15,381 nt of DNA from JARYLZ01 sp964388275 (lineage in GTDB: Bacteria; Bacteroidota; Ignavibacteria; SZUA-365): assembly GCA_964388275.1 (NCBI GenBank), contig CAYLZD010000056.1, forward strand, positions 1 to 15,381, written 5' to 3'. The translations under genes were made by a program, and so were the position numbers. Under the pieces are notes generated by a model that was not told the origin of the DNA, ran no database searches, and saw only the letters and a program-made list of their open reading frames with translations. Positions 14,463 through 15,381 of this stretch are shown here, one piece after another (within the stretch, counting starts at the first letter, position 1; each line of letters begins with the position of its first letter).

Positions 14463-14565
14463 CGGACAACACGGATATGAAAAGCCCTGTTGCTATCGTG
14501 GTCCGCTTTATTGCGACAAGATAGGGCGCATTCGAGCGTAATACTGTTTTCTCAGATGTTGTCCG
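14463..14565. repeat. Inverted repeat filling much of the TPK/response-regulator gap
   Basis: CGGACAACA (14463-14471) and TGTTGTCCG (14557-14565) are perfect 9-bp inverted arms; a shorter pair GCCCT/AGGGC (14484-14488, 14523-14527) is nested inside. The right arm ends exactly at the response regulator stop codon. It may be a convergent transcript-end structure or a remnant of a small repeat; there is no strong T-run. Confidence 0.4.
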
Positions 14566-15228
14566 TTAAAGGCGCGAGCGGTTCAGGAGGGCGAAACGCA
14601 CCAAGGCATAGGCGCCGGAGATCTTAAGCTTTAAGCACATATTGGCCCGGTGATGCTCGACTGTTTTCCGGCTTATGAACAGCCGGTGCGCGATTTCATC
14701 GGTTGTTTTGCTCTCCGCGATCATTTTAAGCACGGAAAGTTCCGTGGGGGAAAGAAGCGCTATCTTGTCGCGCATGGAAGCAGCCGCTCCGACGTTGCGT
14801 TCCCTTTTCAACACGTTGGATGTCATTGAAGGACTGATATAATAATCGCCTTCAGACACGGCTCTCAGCGCCAGCAGGACTTCACCGGCGGCGCCGTCTT
14901 TCAGTACATATCCCATCACGCCGATATCGAGCGCCTTGCGGAAAAGTGCGTCGTCGTCGTACATCGTCAATATGACTATCAGGACGGGCAGTTCCCGCTC
15001 GACGATTTTTTGAGCGGCCTCGAGACCGCTCATTCGCGGCATGTCTATGTCAAGTACGATTATGCGCGGAGCGAGACGCTCGACGGCATCGAGAGCCTCA
15101 ATACCGTCGGATGCTTCACCGACGACGGTGAAGCGGAGATCAGTCGCGATCACGTCCCGCAGTCCCCGGCGGAACAGCGGATGGTCGTCTGCGATGATAA
15201 TGCTCACCGCGGCGGCTTCCGTATCCAT
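14566..15228 (-). CDS. Two-component response regulator, NarL/FixJ (LuxR-type) family
   Basis: This 220-residue protein has a receiver domain (about 8-125) with the acidic pair Asp14-Asp15 (IIADDHPLFRRGL), phospho-acceptor Asp60 (IIVLDIDMPRMSG), Thr88 and Lys110 (GYVLKDG). A LuxR-type DNA-binding domain follows (about 157-217): LSPTELSVLKMIAESKTTDEIAHRLFISRKTVEHHRANM. All residues needed for phosphorylation are intact. The frame is open 36 codons further upstream, but ATG 15228 gives the normal start just before the first strand and has AAGGA and AGGA sequences upstream. No histidine kinase is in the window; it could lie upstream beyond the right edge or the regulator may be an orphan. It is convergent with the TPK gene. 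Target genes cannot be told from the sequence. Confidence 0.95.
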   Translation of the reverse strand: MDTEAAAVSIIIADDHPLFRRGLRDVIATDLRFTVVGEASDGIEALDAVERLAPRIIVLDIDMPRMSGLEAAQKIVERELPVLIVILTMYDDDALFRKALDIGVMGYVLKDGAAGEVLLALRAVSEGDYYISPSMTSNVLKRERNVGAAASMRDKIALLSPTELSVLKMIAESKTTDEIAHRLFISRKTVEHHRANMCLKLKISGAYALVRFALLNRSRL

Positions 15229-15264
15229 GTCCTGCTTTCCTTTACTGTAGTGTTCATGAATATT

Positions 15265-15299
15265 AATGAGGAATGTGGAATGATGGATGATGGGTGCTG
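15265..15299 (+). repeat. Degenerate heptamer array upstream of the response regulator
   Basis: Five consecutive 7-base units read AATGAGG, AATGTGG, AATGATG, GATGATG, GGTGCTG (pattern RRTGNKG). It lies 36 bases before the start codon of the response regulator, so it may form part of its leader or promoter region. Confidence 0.45.
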
Positions 15300-15335
15300 T
15301 TTCGCATCGTTTGTTTCGCAGGCAAACTTCATCCA

Positions 15336-15363
15336 TATCCGCGCCTATCCGCGTGCTCCGCGG
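15336..15363 (+). repeat. Short GC-rich direct repeat TATCCGCG near the right edge
   Basis: TATCCGCG occurs at 15336-15353 twice with a 10-base period (tolerating TA/CT at the junction) and is followed by GCTCCGCG. An 11-base stretch CGCCTATCCGC (15342-15352) is also found at 10365-10375 at the hairpin of the left octamer array, so this may be part of a dispersed repeat. The rest of 15300-15381 shows no gene. Confidence 0.35.
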
Positions 15364-15381
15364 GCGGCCGCAAGCTCAGCT

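Overview
This is a 15.4-kb stretch of moderately GC-rich bacterial chromosome. Three things suggest the Bacteroidota/Chlorobiota (FCB) group: a TonB-dependent receptor with an N-terminal carboxypeptidase-regulatory-like domain, a thiamine receptor–thiamine pyrophosphokinase pair behind a TPP riboswitch, and a four-helix-bundle S23/IVP gene. Clear AGGAG-type ribosome sites before many genes fit a Chlorobi/Ignavibacteria-like lineage better than classical Bacteroidia. This placement is inference; there is no rRNA or other phylogenetic marker beyond gyrA.

Layout. (1) 1-3211, + strand: the 3' part of an Mrp/Mnh cation:proton antiporter operon (mnhB partial, then C, D, E, F, G), every junction overlapping by 1 or 4 bases; mnhA must lie upstream. 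(2) 3241-5283, - strand: three short cell-envelope genes (exported protein, lipoprotein, exported TPR protein) ending at a rho-independent terminator that faces the mrp operon. (3) 5573-8038, - strand: complete gyrA with E. coli-like numbering. (4) 8239-8916, - strand: a small exported protein of unknown function with its own terminator, preceded by an excellent sigma-54 (-24/-12) promoter match and two upstream dyads. (5) 8970-10319, - strand: an exported M16 peptidase-like protein whose zinc site is destroyed. (6) 10336-10971: an IVP-type four-helix-bundle gene bracketed by inverted arrays of an 8-nt unit (AACGT plus 3 variable bases), with 21-nt ends that match at 20 positions; it looks like a small mobile or formerly mobile unit. 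(7) 10980-14383, + strand: promoter, TPP riboswitch, terminator, TonB-dependent receptor and thiamine pyrophosphokinase: a thiamine uptake and activation unit. (8) 14566-15228, - strand: a NarL/FixJ-type response regulator with no histidine kinase in view.

The best candidates for something undescribed are the IVP gene with its inverted octamer arrays (related short tandem arrays occur at 13661 and 15265), the sigma-54-controlled exported protein, and the orphan catalytically dead M16 protein. No CRISPR array, defence system, tRNA or rRNA gene was seen.
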